A DNA stretch of 64,000 nt from Mariprofundus sp. UBA1536 (GTDB taxonomy: Bacteria > Pseudomonadota > Zetaproteobacteria > Mariprofundales > Mariprofundaceae): contig DCPU01000008.1 in assembly GCA_002323245.1 (NCBI GenBank), positions 8,496 to 72,495 of the forward strand. The letters are read 5' to 3'. The position numbers and the translations under genes were made by a program. The stretch's first letter is position 1. Each line of letters starts with the position of its first letter. Positions 16,072 to 25,413 of the stretch are shown here, piece by piece. The notes below the pieces were generated by a model, which was not told where the DNA came from, made no database searches, and worked only from the letters and a program-made list of their open reading frames with translations.

Positions 16072-17169
16072 CTATTTGAATTTCGCCAATGCTTTTTTCA
16101 CGCCTTCATGCCGCAATTCCCCATCCCATGTGTTGATGCCCAATGTCAAAGCCGCATCTTCATGTGTGGCTTGCTCCAAACCCAATGCTGCGATTTTTTC
16201 AATATAAGGGAATGTAGCAAAGGTTAAGGCTTGGGTGCTGCTTTGGGCGACAGCTGCGGGAAGATTGGGCAAACAACAGTGAATCACCCCCTCTTCTTTG
16301 TAAGTAGGCTCAGCAAATGAGGTGACGCGACTGGTCTCACTCATGCCGCCTTGATCGATGGCAACATCCATAAATACACTATCTTCTGGCATCGCAGCCA
16401 GCATCGCTCTGGATAACAGCACGGGCGCATGTTCGCCTGAAATCAACGCTGCACCAAGCAGTACATCACATGCGGGCAACAACTGCTGCAAACTTTCAGG
16501 CGCGTACAATTGCGTTTGAACCCTGCCTTGAAAGTGATGCTCCAAACTGGTCAAGCAAGCTTGCTTTTGGTCAAAAATGAAAACTTTTGCGCCAAGGCCA
16601 ACAGCCACTTCGGCACCATGACGCCCCACATTTCCGCCGCCAATGATCACCACCTTGGCTTGATCCATACCAGAGATACCACCAAACAGTTTACCTTTGC
16701 CTAGACCATCACCCATCGCATGCTTCTGCAACAAATGGGCAGCAAAAAGCATGGCCACGCGCCCTGCCACTTGGCTCATGGGTTGTAGCAATGGCAGCGA
16801 GCCATTTTGCAGGGTTACTGTTTCATATGCGATGCTCCGCACTTGTTTTTCGAGCAACACTTTTGCCAATTCAGGGGCACTGGCAAGGTGGAGAAAAGTA
16901 AACAAACCCAACTGCGGGCGTAACCATCCATACTCTTGTGGCAAAGGCTCCTTCACCTTCAGCACCACATCTACATCCCAAGCTTGTGCAGCTTCGACCA
17001 TGCTAGCGCCGGCATCAGCATAATCGCGATTTGAATAACCACTGCCCACACCCGCACCGTATGCAACACACACATGATGCCCGCGTTTCACCAGCTTGGC
17101 GGCACCACTCGGTGTCAGGGCAACACGAAACTCACCATTCTTTATCTCTTTGGGGACACCAAATTTCAT
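16072..17169 (-). CDS. ald: Alanine dehydrogenase
   Basis: A 365-residue NAD-dependent enzyme interconverting L-alanine and pyruvate plus ammonia. Seen are the N-terminal GVPKEIKNGEFRVALTPSGA, the catalytic-His block LFTFLHLA, the NAD-binding glycine motif VVIIGGGNVGRHGAEVA, and DVAIDQGGMSETSR. ATG at 17169 has AAGGAG five bases upstream; a GTG two codons earlier overlaps that site and is less likely. It stands alone with about 180 bases upstream. It may let the cell assimilate or release ammonium through alanine. Confidence 0.94.
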   Translation of the reverse strand: MKFGVPKEIKNGEFRVALTPSGAAKLVKRGHHVCVAYGAGVGSGYSNRDYADAGASMVEAAQAWDVDVVLKVKEPLPQEYGWLRPQLGLFTFLHLASAPELAKVLLEKQVRSIAYETVTLQNGSLPLLQPMSQVAGRVAMLFAAHLLQKHAMGDGLGKGKLFGGISGMDQAKVVIIGGGNVGRHGAEVAVGLGAKVFIFDQKQACLTSLEHHFQGRVQTQLYAPESLQQLLPACDVLLGAALISGEHAPVLLSRAMLAAMPEDSVFMDVAIDQGGMSETSRVTSFAEPTYKEEGVIHCCLPNLPAAVAQSSTQALTFATFPYIEKIAALGLEQATHEDAALTLGINTWDGELRHEGVKKALAKFK

Positions 17170-17349
17170 CGTCACTCCTTTTTAATCACGATACGGGCAT
17201 GCCTTTACGCTTGAACTAACTTACCTATTTAACCAGTTGCACACATGAACACTCTACATTTCTTTTATGCATTGAGGTATTCACCTTGTCGGTTTAGTTT
17301 CCATTCAGCACAAAACTAAAAATCATGTTCTGGCGCGGCGGAGATTATT

Positions 17350-18288
17350 TTGACCAATCAAGCAATCAACAAATCGACATTTGCCTTGCTACTGTTCTTG
17401 TGCAGTGCACTCTTTTATGCGGCGGCAGCTTATAAAATTCCTATCAGTGATGATTTGGCAGATAGCTATTTTAGTGAGTCGATTCAGACCGCGACCATTG
17501 CATATGCCACGGCGCGTGGCGTGAATGCTGTGGTATCGGTAATCAAAGAATCCGAATTGGATTTATCACCTGCGGGTGTTGGGGTGACCATTGCAGCGGG
17601 GCAAATTCTTGATCCTATCGATGATATGACAGAGCGCTTATCGTCTGTGCTGGTGGCAGCCATTGCATCGCTGGGCATTCAAAAAATTGGCTTTGAAATC
17701 AGCGTGCTCGTTTCGTTTAAAGCCATTGCTTTACTGTTATTGCTTTGTATTCCCCTGCTTTGGCGGCAAAATAATATCACCACGTCCTTGCTGGAATTTG
17801 CCCTCAAAGCTTGTTTTATCTTGCTTCTGCTGCGCTTTATGTTGCCCGTGTCGGCCTTGGTGAGTGATGGCATCTATAAACATTGGTTGCAACCCAATAT
17901 TGAAACATCATTGGCTAAATTGGCTTTGGTCAATCAAAGTTATGAAGTAATGTCGACCAACCTACCTAGCGAAACCAGCGAAGGCTTTTTTGCATCCTTA
18001 ACTGATGCAGCCTCGGATAAAGTTAAACAAACCCAGTTAGCTTTTACCCATATGGTAGAAAATGTAGAGCAAATCATTACTTCGCTTTTAAGCTTGATGA
18101 CAACTTATTTGGCCATATTCGCCTTTCAAATCGTGTTGCTGCCCTTATTGATGCTTTGGTTGCTACTAAACTTGCTCAACAGCAAATTCTTGGATGGTTT
18201 GGTAACAACTGTGACCAAGCATCTTTCAAGCAAACCGCAGAGCGCACGTAGATATATAAACCATAAGCGTATGGTATTACATCGATAA
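17350..18288 (+). CDS. Hypothetical multi-pass membrane protein
   Basis: A 312-residue protein not recognised by family. It has an N-terminal hydrophobic helix (about residues 11-27), a soluble stretch rich in Ser/Ile/Asp, two or three spans at about 115-180 (SFKAIALLLLLCIPLLW and LLLLRFMLPVSALV), an amphipathic periplasmic or cytoplasmic segment, and two more spans at about 245-285. It starts at TTG with GGAG eight bases upstream. It is 14 bases ahead of the cytochrome b561-type gene, suggesting co-transcription. No catalytic motif or metal-binding pattern is visible. Confidence 0.72.
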   Translation: MTNQAINKSTFALLLFLCSALFYAAAAYKIPISDDLADSYFSESIQTATIAYATARGVNAVVSVIKESELDLSPAGVGVTIAAGQILDPIDDMTERLSSVLVAAIASLGIQKIGFEISVLVSFKAIALLLLLCIPLLWRQNNITTSLLEFALKACFILLLLRFMLPVSALVSDGIYKHWLQPNIETSLAKLALVNQSYEVMSTNLPSETSEGFFASLTDAASDKVKQTQLAFTHMVENVEQIITSLLSLMTTYLAIFAFQIVLLPLLMLWLLLNLLNSKFLDGLVTTVTKHLSSKPQSARRYINHKRMVLHR

Positions 18289-18302
18289 ACAGGAGATGTG
18301 AT

Positions 18303-18908
18303 ATGAGCGAAACAAGTGTGCAAGTATGGGATATTTTTGTCCGTGTTTTCCATTGGAGCTTGGTGTTTTTCTTTACGGTAACGTATCTATCAGGCGATGC
18401 GCTTGAAACCGTGCATGCCTATGCTGGTTATATCATCATCATTCTGCTTGGTTTGCGTCTGATTTGGGGCGTGGTGGGCACGCCTTATGCTCGCTTTACC
18501 AATTTCATCTACTCACCCCAAAGCATTAAAGCGTATCTCAAATCTTTGTTGAGCAAGCATCCCAAACATTATCTGGGGCACAACCCTGCGGGTGGTGCCA
18601 TGGTCATACTGCTGCTTATCTTTGTAGCTTTAACCAGCTGGAGCGGCTTAAAAGCTTATCAAGCTGAAGGCAAAGGCCCCTTGGCTTCTACTGAAATCAG
18701 TTGGGTCAACGTGGCACAAGCCGATAATGACAGCCGCGATAAGGGCAAAAAAGGTGATGAGTTTTGGGAAGATGTGCACGAACTGCTCGCGAACTTCACT
18801 CTATTTCTCATCTTTGTGCATATCGCAGGTGTTTTTGTTTCAAGCGTCTTGCACAAAGAAAATCTGGTGCGCGCTATGATTTCGGGTAAGAAAAAACCAC
18901 TTGAATAA
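18303..18908 (+). CDS. Cytochrome b561-type (diheme) membrane protein
   Basis: A 201-residue four-helix membrane protein of the cytochrome b561/Ni-Fe hydrogenase b subunit family. VWDIFVRVFHWSLV at the start and HAYAGYIIIILLGLRLIWG carry His residues usual for the first helices, and HELLANFTLFLIFVHIAGVF supplies those of the last. These His residues would bind b-type hemes and carry electrons between quinone and soluble or membrane partners. AGGAG lies about 7 bases before the ATG. The upstream membrane protein gene is probably co-transcribed; no hydrogenase or cytochrome c gene is adjacent, so the redox partner is unknown. Confidence 0.87.
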   Translation: MSETSVQVWDIFVRVFHWSLVFFFTVTYLSGDALETVHAYAGYIIIILLGLRLIWGVVGTPYARFTNFIYSPQSIKAYLKSLLSKHPKHYLGHNPAGGAMVILLLIFVALTSWSGLKAYQAEGKGPLASTEISWVNVAQADNDSRDKGKKGDEFWEDVHELLANFTLFLIFVHIAGVFVSSVLHKENLVRAMISGKKKPLE

Positions 18909-18913
18909 ACGAC

Positions 18914-19306
18914 TTATTTACAAGGCCCTAAGCGTTTGCCAGTGCCATGATTGACCATGGTAATGCCCATGCTGTTGATATTGATGGTGCTGGTCATGGT
19001 ATCGCCAACATAAGAAGCAAGACCGTCAATGTGAGCATCTTGGCCTTCAATGGTGCAGGTCATGTGCCAGGTGATGGTGTTGCCCTTAATGGTGTGGTTT
19101 TTGAGCTCACAATTCTCGCCCACATCCGGTGTCATCACCAAATCATCGTTGGTCACACAATGTTTTACCGATTTACCCGGCATGCTCATGCCCATCAATT
19201 CCACACTTGTTTGCACTTCCCATTCACCTAAAAAACCTTCGTTGGCCGCCAAAGCTGGTTGATTGGCTAAAAAGGTAAGGGCCAAACTCAGTAATACTCG
19301 TTTCAT
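18914..19306 (-). CDS. DUF3617-type exported protein
   Basis: A 130-residue protein with a cleavable signal peptide (about residues 1-20, ending NQPALA) and four Cys residues in the mature part arranged as in DUF3617 proteins (KHCVTNDDL, ENCELKN, MTCTIEGQ, GPCK). The pattern suggests two disulfides in the periplasm. Function is unknown for the family. The start has GGAG five bases upstream. It converges on the cytochrome b gene with 5 bases between, so no room for a separate terminator. Confidence 0.8.
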   Translation of the reverse strand: MKRVLLSLALTFLANQPALAANEGFLGEWEVQTSVELMGMSMPGKSVKHCVTNDDLVMTPDVGENCELKNHTIKGNTITWHMTCTIEGQDAHIDGLASYVGDTMTSTININSMGITMVNHGTGKRLGPCK

Positions 19307-19414
19307 ATTTTCTCCGCCTTAACGTTTATATCTCATGTTTGATATCTATTTGCGATGGAGGCTATGGCCCAATTGATGTGGTGTTCGTGATAAATACAAC
19401 ACTTTGTAAAAAAC

Positions 19415-19900
19415 TTAACGTTTGGGATAATCAAAATCTTGAAGTTGCCATGTGGTGCTCGCGTCTTGCCAATCTTTAATGTCAGCTGCCAAGGTCACGA
19501 CTGCTGATGTTGGCATATCGCCGATAGGCTGGGCTGCGAGCAATTCGGCAAGCTCGGTGATACCTGGATTGTGCGCCAAAAGTGCCAAGCTAGACACAGC
19601 ATTTGGAATACTTTGAATCACGCTCAGTATGGTGCTGGGTGATGCAAGATATAAATGTTCAAACCATTGAATCTTATCCAACTCATAACCCATGGCTTGG
19701 GTCATCAGCTGGCTGCTTTGCTCTGCGCGTTTGGCAGTGCTGGAAATAAACAAATCGGGAATAAAATCTTTATCTTTGAAGCGTTGCCCCATATCAGCGG
19801 CATCACGCAAACCGCGTGGATTTAGGGTTCTATCGTAATCGCGTGCGCCGATTGTTCCCCAATCGGATTTGGCATGGCGGATAAGTATCAAGGTTTTCAT
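19415..19900 (-). CDS. sixA: SixA-type phosphohistidine phosphatase
   Basis: A 161-residue histidine-phosphatase-superfamily protein. The N-terminal LILIRHAKSDW carries the catalytic His, followed by the RTLNPRG block; the second catalytic His is in LLAHNPGITELAELL. SixA removes phosphate from His of HPt domains or phosphotransferase-system proteins. Length and motifs match. It is divergent from the RluA-family gene across less than 40 bases. The substrate in this organism is not shown. Confidence 0.87.
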   Translation of the reverse strand: MKTLILIRHAKSDWGTIGARDYDRTLNPRGLRDAADMGQRFKDKDFIPDLFISSTAKRAEQSSQLMTQAMGYELDKIQWFEHLYLASPSTILSVIQSIPNAVSSLALLAHNPGITELAELLAAQPIGDMPTSAVVTLAADIKDWQDASTTWQLQDFDYPKR

Positions 19901-19938
19901 CAGCCAAGCTTAGTCTGGCAATTGATAACACACCATAT

Positions 19939-20886
19939 TTGCCGATAGTTCGCGATATGTTTTCCAATCCAACGTTATATATAAAAGGCAGCCGCGCGCC
20001 TAAGCCATCATATATCACTCTGCCCGCGAGGCCAAAGCCATTGCCCTCATTGCTGGATTTTCTTGATGGTCATTTTCCGCGTGTTGGTCGCGAAGTTTGG
20101 GAACATCGCTTGCAAAATGGAAAAGTAAGTGATGAATCGGGGCGGATTGTTGATTTGCAAACGCCCTATCGCATCAATGCCCGTTTGGCCTATTTTCGCG
20201 AGGTGATTGCCGAACCACGTATTCCCTTTGCAGAACATGTTCTTTTTGAAGATGAACACATCTTGCTCGCCGATAAACCACATTTTATGCCAGTCACGCC
20301 ATCAGGTACTGCAGTCAATGAGTGCCTTCTCCATCGTTTGATTCAGCGAACGGGCAATACCGATTTGGTGCCCTTACATCGTTTGGATAAAGATACTGCG
20401 GGTTTGGTGCTATTCAGCAAATCACCTGCCACGCGTAATGCTTACAACACCTTATTTCGCCTTGGCCACATTGATAAACACTATGAAGCGGTAGGCAATT
20501 TACCCGCAGAGCAAGGCAAACAATCATGGCTTATTGAAAGTCGCATCGAGCCCAGTGGCGAATGGATTTTACAGCACAATGTGCAAGGCCCTATCAACGC
20601 CCGTTCATCCATAACAATATTAAAAACAGGTGCGCATTTGGCGCAATATGCTCTTTCGCCCATCACTGGCAAAACCCATCAACTGCGTCTGCATATGGGG
20701 TTGATTGGTGTGCAGATTCTGCATGACTCATTTTATCCCCAGATACAACCCAAAACAGACTTGCCAGACTACAGCAAACCCCTGCAACTGCTTGCCAAAA
20801 GTCTATCGTTTACCGACCCCATTTCGCGAGAAAAGCGCGCCTTTACCTCGCATCTAGGCTTAAAGATGTGGAATGAGATTGCTTAA
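19939..20886 (+). CDS. RluA-family RNA pseudouridine synthase
   Basis: A 315-residue protein with the RluA catalytic block PLHRLDKDTAGLVLFSKSP (catalytic Asp) and the C-terminal GKTHQLRLHMGLIGVQILHDSFYP. The N-terminal part (LPSLLDFLDGHFPRVGREVWEHRLQNGKV) looks like a reduced S4-like substrate-binding region. The exact RNA target cannot be told from the sequence. The frame begins with TTG at 19939, with an ATG at 19957 as alternative; neither has a clear ribosome site. It begins a plus-strand run with the YbcJ-like, cutA, terB-like and TSUP genes. Confidence 0.87.
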   Translation: MPIVRDMFSNPTLYIKGSRAPKPSYITLPARPKPLPSLLDFLDGHFPRVGREVWEHRLQNGKVSDESGRIVDLQTPYRINARLAYFREVIAEPRIPFAEHVLFEDEHILLADKPHFMPVTPSGTAVNECLLHRLIQRTGNTDLVPLHRLDKDTAGLVLFSKSPATRNAYNTLFRLGHIDKHYEAVGNLPAEQGKQSWLIESRIEPSGEWILQHNVQGPINARSSITILKTGAHLAQYALSPITGKTHQLRLHMGLIGVQILHDSFYPQIQPKTDLPDYSKPLQLLAKSLSFTDPISREKRAFTSHLGLKMWNEIA

Positions 20887-20958
20887 GCTATAAGTCTATC
20901 CTTGCATGGTATAACATGCGCAGCACACAAACTTGCTCACTGCCGAGGCCAAACCAAG

Positions 20959-21177
20959 ATGCGAATCGTTGAAATTTCATATGAACCAACCGAGCTCTAC
21001 AAAATTCTTAAATTTGAAGGCTTGGTAGCCAGCGGCGGCGAAGCCAAACATGTGATTGCAGAAGGTTTGGTATCGCTTAACGGCGCTGTGGAAACGCAAA
21101 AGCGCAAGAAAATCATGGCTGGCGACATCATCGATTTTGGTGATGAGAAAATGCAGATTCAGCTTAGAAGAGAATAG
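20959..21177 (+). CDS. ybcJ: S4-domain RNA-binding protein, YbcJ-like
   Basis: A 72-residue S4 domain protein (YELYKILKFEGLVASGGEAK-like core, then VIAEGLVSLNGAVETQKRKKI and the GDIIDFG turn). E. coli YbcJ is about 70 residues and binds RNA; its role is unclear. The ATG at 20959 yields the family length; an ATG 57 bases upstream would add an unrelated stretch. It sits 8 bases before cutA and behind an RluA-family synthase, so a link to rRNA modification is possible but only inferred. Confidence 0.85.
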   Translation: MRIVEISYEPTELYKILKFEGLVASGGEAKHVIAEGLVSLNGAVETQKRKKIMAGDIIDFGDEKMQIQLRRE

Positions 21178-21185
21178 CCCTAACT

Positions 21186-21512
21186 TTGACTTCCCTACTT
21201 CCTATCAAACTTATTCTTACCAGTGTGGGTCATGCCAAAGAAGCCCATACACTGGCAGAAGGCCTTGTGGCTTCATCATTGGCTGCTTGTGTGCAGATTT
21301 CCAATCAAGGGCAATCGGTGTATCGCTGGCAGGGAAAAGTCGTCAGCGACGATGAATATTATTTGAGTATCAAAACAGATTCTGAACATGCCCAAGAAGT
21401 GGTGAACTGGCTTAAAAGCCATCATAGCTATGATGTACCTGAAATCATCGTTGTTGATGCTATGGCAGACCACGCTTACGGCCAATGGCTGCAACACGAA
21501 TTAAATCAATAA
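21186..21512 (+). CDS. cutA: CutA divalent-cation tolerance protein
   Basis: A 108-residue small trimeric protein with the CutA layout: ILTSVGHAKEAHTLAEGLVA, the SSLAACVQIS strand, YRWQGKVV, and the C-terminal HSYDVPEIIVVDA. Originally linked to copper tolerance, CutA function remains uncertain. It begins at TTG, 8 bases after the YbcJ-like gene. It is followed 12 bases later by the TerB-like gene, probably in one transcript. Confidence 0.9.
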   Translation: MTSLLPIKLILTSVGHAKEAHTLAEGLVASSLAACVQISNQGQSVYRWQGKVVSDDEYYLSIKTDSEHAQEVVNWLKSHHSYDVPEIIVVDAMADHAYGQWLQHELNQ

Positions 21513-21524
21513 GACAAAAGGATT

Positions 21525-21977
21525 GTGATGTTCAACAAACTAAAAAAGCTATTAACTGGTGCAAAAAGCAATGAACCAGCCCAAAAAGATCATGATATTT
21601 CACTGGCAGTAACAGCCATGATGGTCGAAATCATGCTCATCGATGGCAAGCTTGATGACAAAGAACATCAAACCATCGTCAACACTGTGCAAAAGCGCTT
21701 TTCGCTGACCAGTGCTGAAGTGGACACGTTGATTGAAGAAGCGAAAGTTGCTCATGATAAGTCCACTGATTTGCATCAATTTACCTCGCAAATCCTCAAA
21801 CATTATTCTACCCAAGAGCGCATCGACTTTTTGGCTGAGCTTTGGCAAGTCGCCTTGGCCGATGGAGAAATTGATCCTTATGAAGAGCAGCTGATTCGTC
21901 GCGTGGCCAATTTGGTTGGGGTGTATCACAACGAATATATCCAAGCCAAAATTCAAGCCAGAGATATGCCCATCTAA
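21525..21977 (+). CDS. TerB-like (tellurite-resistance/DUF533-type) helical protein
   Basis: A 150-residue all-helical protein with the TerB fold pattern: two related halves each carrying an acidic motif (MLIDGKLDDKEHQTIV and VALADGEIDPYEEQLIRRVA), proposed to bind divalent metal. AAAGGA lies eight bases upstream of the ATG. It follows cutA closely, giving a small metal/stress cluster. No ter operon is nearby, so the tellurite connection is by family name only. Confidence 0.87.
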   Translation: MMFNKLKKLLTGAKSNEPAQKDHDISLAVTAMMVEIMLIDGKLDDKEHQTIVNTVQKRFSLTSAEVDTLIEEAKVAHDKSTDLHQFTSQILKHYSTQERIDFLAELWQVALADGEIDPYEEQLIRRVANLVGVYHNEYIQAKIQARDMPI

Positions 21978-21983
21978 TTCATC

Positions 21984-22733
21984 ATGCTGGAACAAACGCT
22001 TCTCTTCTTGATTTCCTTGGTGGCCAATACCTTTTCATCATTGGCTGGCGGCGGCGCTGGCCTGATTCAGTTGCCCGCACTCTTGATGCTGGGCCTGCCC
22101 TTTAGTATTGCCCTTGCTACCCATAAAATTGCCAGTGTAGCCCTTGGTTTGGGCGCTACAGTGCGTTATCTCAACGAAGATATGGTGCAGCGCAAGATTG
22201 CTTTACTGATGCTTTTCTCTGGCGTGCCGGGGGTGATTCTTGGTGGTTTTATCATTATCAATGTGCCCGACCGCATTGCAGCGATTGCCTTAGGAGTTTT
22301 GACCATACTGCTGGGGCTTTATTCTATTTTTAACCCCAAGCTGGGTACATCCCATAGCGAAACCCATATGGACACCCGCGGTCTTATGATTGGCGGCTTG
22401 GTGCTTTGTTTTATTGGTATTTTAAATGGCTCGCTCACGTCAGGCACAGGCTTGTTTGCAACCCTCTTTCTTGTGCGTTGGTTTGGCCTTGATTACAAAC
22501 ATGCTGTGGCCTACACCTTGGTGATGGTAGGTGTGTTTTGGAATGCCACGGGCGCAATCACGGTTGGCTTGCTTTCCAGCATCCAATGGGATTGGTTGAT
22601 TGCCTTGTTGCTCGGCTCGTTTATTGGTGGTTATCTGGGCAGCCATTTGGCCATGATGAAAGGCAATATGCTGATCAAGCGCAGCTATGAAATCATTACG
22701 ATTATGATTGGTTTGAAGTTACTTTGGGGCTAA
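21984..22733 (+). CDS. TSUP-family (TauE/SafE) membrane permease
   Basis: A 249-residue eight-span permease. The first half begins ANTFSSLAGGGAGLIQLPAL, the second half repeats the fold with GSLTSGTGLFATLF. Family members export sulfite, sulfoacetate or related anions, or take up sulfur compounds. The conserved glycine-rich re-entrant motifs are intact. It starts 6 bases after the TerB-like gene. Substrate is not determinable from context. Confidence 0.9.
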   Translation: MLEQTLLFLISLVANTFSSLAGGGAGLIQLPALLMLGLPFSIALATHKIASVALGLGATVRYLNEDMVQRKIALLMLFSGVPGVILGGFIIINVPDRIAAIALGVLTILLGLYSIFNPKLGTSHSETHMDTRGLMIGGLVLCFIGILNGSLTSGTGLFATLFLVRWFGLDYKHAVAYTLVMVGVFWNATGAITVGLLSSIQWDWLIALLLGSFIGGYLGSHLAMMKGNMLIKRSYEIITIMIGLKLLWG

Positions 22734-22779
22734 GCCCGAAAGTCCAAAGATTGAAGAAATAGAAAGAAAAGGTGTACCC

Positions 22780-25395
22780 ATGAGCAAGCCGAAAACGATT
22801 TATTTAAGCGATTATCAAGCTCCAAACTTTCTTGTTGAGCATGTCTCTCTCACATTTAAGCTTGAGCCTACGGCCACTGAAGTCACTTCTCATGTGAGCT
22901 ATAGACGCAATCCTTTGGGCAACACCAATGCCCCGCTTTACCTTGATGGCGAACATATGCAACTGGTGCGTCTGTTGTTAAATGACAAGCCATTGGATGC
23001 TTCAGATTATATTTACTGTGATGAAAGCTTAACCATTGCCGATGTGCCTGAGGTTTTTACGCTTACCGTCACCACCATCATCAATCCAGAAGCCAACACA
23101 TCCTTGGATGGTTTGTATCGCACATCGGGCAACTACTGTACCCAATGCGAAGCCCAAGGCTTTCGCCGTATCACCTATTACCAAGATCGCCCGGATGTGA
23201 TGGCGACTTTTGATGTGCGTATTGAAGGCGACAAAACCAGTAATCCTGTGTTGTTATCCAATGGCAACCCGACTGGCGCAGGCAAGTTAGCTGATGGTCG
23301 CCACTGGGCCACGTGGTCAGACCCCTTTGCCAAACCCTGCTATCTTTTTGCCTTGGTTGCTGGTGACTTGGCTTGTGTTGAAGACAGCTTTCAAACCCAA
23401 TCAGGCCGTGATGTGACCTTAAAGATTTTCACTGAAGCGCATCATATTCACCAATGTGGCCATGCCATGGATTCGCTCAAACGCGCTATGGCTTGGGATG
23501 AAACACGCTTTGGTCTCGAATACGATTTGGACTTGTTCATGATTGTGGCTGTGGACGATTTTAATATGGGCGCTATGGAGAATAAGGGTTTGAATGTGTT
23601 TAACTCCCGCCTTGTTTTTGCCAGCCCAGAAACAGCTACCGATGATGATTATATCGCTATTGAAGCAGTGATTGGCCATGAATATTTCCATAACTGGACA
23701 GGCAACCGTGTGACCTGCCGTGATTGGTTCCAGCTTAGCCTGAAAGAGGGTTTAACCGTATTTCGGGATCAAGAATTTACCGCCGATACCCACTCGCGCG
23801 CTGTCAAACGCATCGAAGATGTGCGCATGCTGCGCACCCATCAGTTTGCTGAAGATGCTAGCCCCATGGCGCATCCCATCCGCCCAGACAACTACATGGA
23901 AATCAACAATTTTTACACTGTTACCGTCTATGAAAAAGGCGCTGAAGTGGTGCGTTTGTATCAAAGCTTGTTGGGTGTGGAAGGTTTTAGAAAAGGTATG
24001 GATTTGTATTTCAAACGCCATGATGGTCAGGCAGTGACTACTGAAGATTTTCTTGCTTCCATGGCTGATGCCAACAAGCAAGACCTCTCGCAAATGCAAC
24101 ACTGGTACAGCCAAGCAGGCACACCAAAACTGACAGTTTCCCTCACTTATGATGCAGTAGCCCAAACAGCGACGCTGTATTGCAAACAAACCTGCCCAAT
24201 CACGCCCGATGCCAAAGCAAAACAACCCTTTTTGATTCCGCTGGGTTTGGGCCTATTGCTCCCCGATGGCAGCGAAGCACCGCTGCAACTTAGCCATGAA
24301 GAAACAGCCATCGGCACCAACAGAACCCTCTTGATGACAGAAACTGAGCAAAGTTTCACCTTTAACCACATCTGTCAAAAGCCTGTGCCTTCCCTGCTGC
24401 GCTCGTTTTCTGCGCCAGTTGAAATCGAATATGCCTATACCTTGGATGAGCTCGCCTTTTTAATGCAATACGATACCGACTCGTTTAACCGCTGGGCGGC
24501 CGCCCAAGAGCTAGCCAAACAAACCATGTTGCAAATGATACACGGCGATGTCGCGCCGCAGCCAAGCTTGATTACAGCATTCCAAGCTTTGCTCAATGAC
24601 GCCAACCTAGAAGATGCGCTAAAAGCTGAAGCACTGATGCTGCCTTCGGAAAATGATATGGCTGAAGCATGTAAAGTCGTAAACCCACAAAACATTCATC
24701 ATGCCCGTGAGACTTTGGTTCGTTTTATCGCCAGAGGTTTGGCTGATGATTTGAAAGCTGTGTATGCACAACGCCAACAAAGCTCTGGTTTGAGCGATGA
24801 AGCCATGCAACACCGCAAGCTTAAAAACGTATGTTTGGCCTATTTGGTGGCTTTGGAAGAGCAAGAATTCATAACTTTGGCAGCAACACAATTTGAATCT
24901 GCGAGCAATATGACCGATCAGTTTGCAGCATTGGCAGCGCTTGCCGATGTGGCGTGCCCAGAAAGAAATCTTGCTTTGCATGTTTTTGAACAATCATGGT
25001 CAAATGAAGCTGGGGTGATGGATAAATGGTTTGCTGTGCAAGCCGGCAGCACCTTGCCAGGCACGCTAGAGCGCGTAAGAACCTTGATGAGCCACGATAA
25101 ATTCAGCTTAAAAAATCCGAACAAAGTGCGCGCACTCATCAGCAACTTTGCTCTGCGCAATCCATACGCCTTTCACGCAGTAAATGGCTCAGGATATGCA
25201 TTTGTGGCAGAGCAAGTCTTGGCGCTGGATAAACTCAATCCACAAATCGCTTCACGTTTGGTGCGCGCTTTGATGCACTGGAAACGATTGGAGCCAAAGC
25301 GCAGTGCACTGATGAAGGCAGAGCTACAACGCATTGCTACAAGTGAAGGCATTTCAGGCGATGTTTATGAGATTGTGAGTAAAAGCTTGAAGTAA
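22780..25395 (+). CDS. pepN: Aminopeptidase N (M1 family)
   Basis: An 871-residue zinc metallopeptidase that trims N-terminal residues from peptides in the cytoplasm. The exopeptidase motif GAMENKGLNVFN and zinc-binding HEYFHNWTGNRVTCRDWF with the downstream Glu in LKEGLTVFRDQEF are intact. The YxxxEKGAEVV block with the catalytic Tyr is present, and the long alpha-helical C-terminal domain follows. E. coli PepN is 870 residues. An AAGG lies just before the ATG. Confidence 0.97.
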   Translation: MSKPKTIYLSDYQAPNFLVEHVSLTFKLEPTATEVTSHVSYRRNPLGNTNAPLYLDGEHMQLVRLLLNDKPLDASDYIYCDESLTIADVPEVFTLTVTTIINPEANTSLDGLYRTSGNYCTQCEAQGFRRITYYQDRPDVMATFDVRIEGDKTSNPVLLSNGNPTGAGKLADGRHWATWSDPFAKPCYLFALVAGDLACVEDSFQTQSGRDVTLKIFTEAHHIHQCGHAMDSLKRAMAWDETRFGLEYDLDLFMIVAVDDFNMGAMENKGLNVFNSRLVFASPETATDDDYIAIEAVIGHEYFHNWTGNRVTCRDWFQLSLKEGLTVFRDQEFTADTHSRAVKRIEDVRMLRTHQFAEDASPMAHPIRPDNYMEINNFYTVTVYEKGAEVVRLYQSLLGVEGFRKGMDLYFKRHDGQAVTTEDFLASMADANKQDLSQMQHWYSQAGTPKLTVSLTYDAVAQTATLYCKQTCPITPDAKAKQPFLIPLGLGLLLPDGSEAPLQLSHEETAIGTNRTLLMTETEQSFTFNHICQKPVPSLLRSFSAPVEIEYAYTLDELAFLMQYDTDSFNRWAAAQELAKQTMLQMIHGDVAPQPSLITAFQALLNDANLEDALKAEALMLPSENDMAEACKVVNPQNIHHARETLVRFIARGLADDLKAVYAQRQQSSGLSDEAMQHRKLKNVCLAYLVALEEQEFITLAATQFESASNMTDQFAALAALADVACPERNLALHVFEQSWSNEAGVMDKWFAVQAGSTLPGTLERVRTLMSHDKFSLKNPNKVRALISNFALRNPYAFHAVNGSGYAFVAEQVLALDKLNPQIASRLVRALMHWKRLEPKRSALMKAELQRIATSEGISGDVYEIVSKSLK

Positions 25396-25413
25396 ACCCG
25401 CCAAGCAAGTCCA

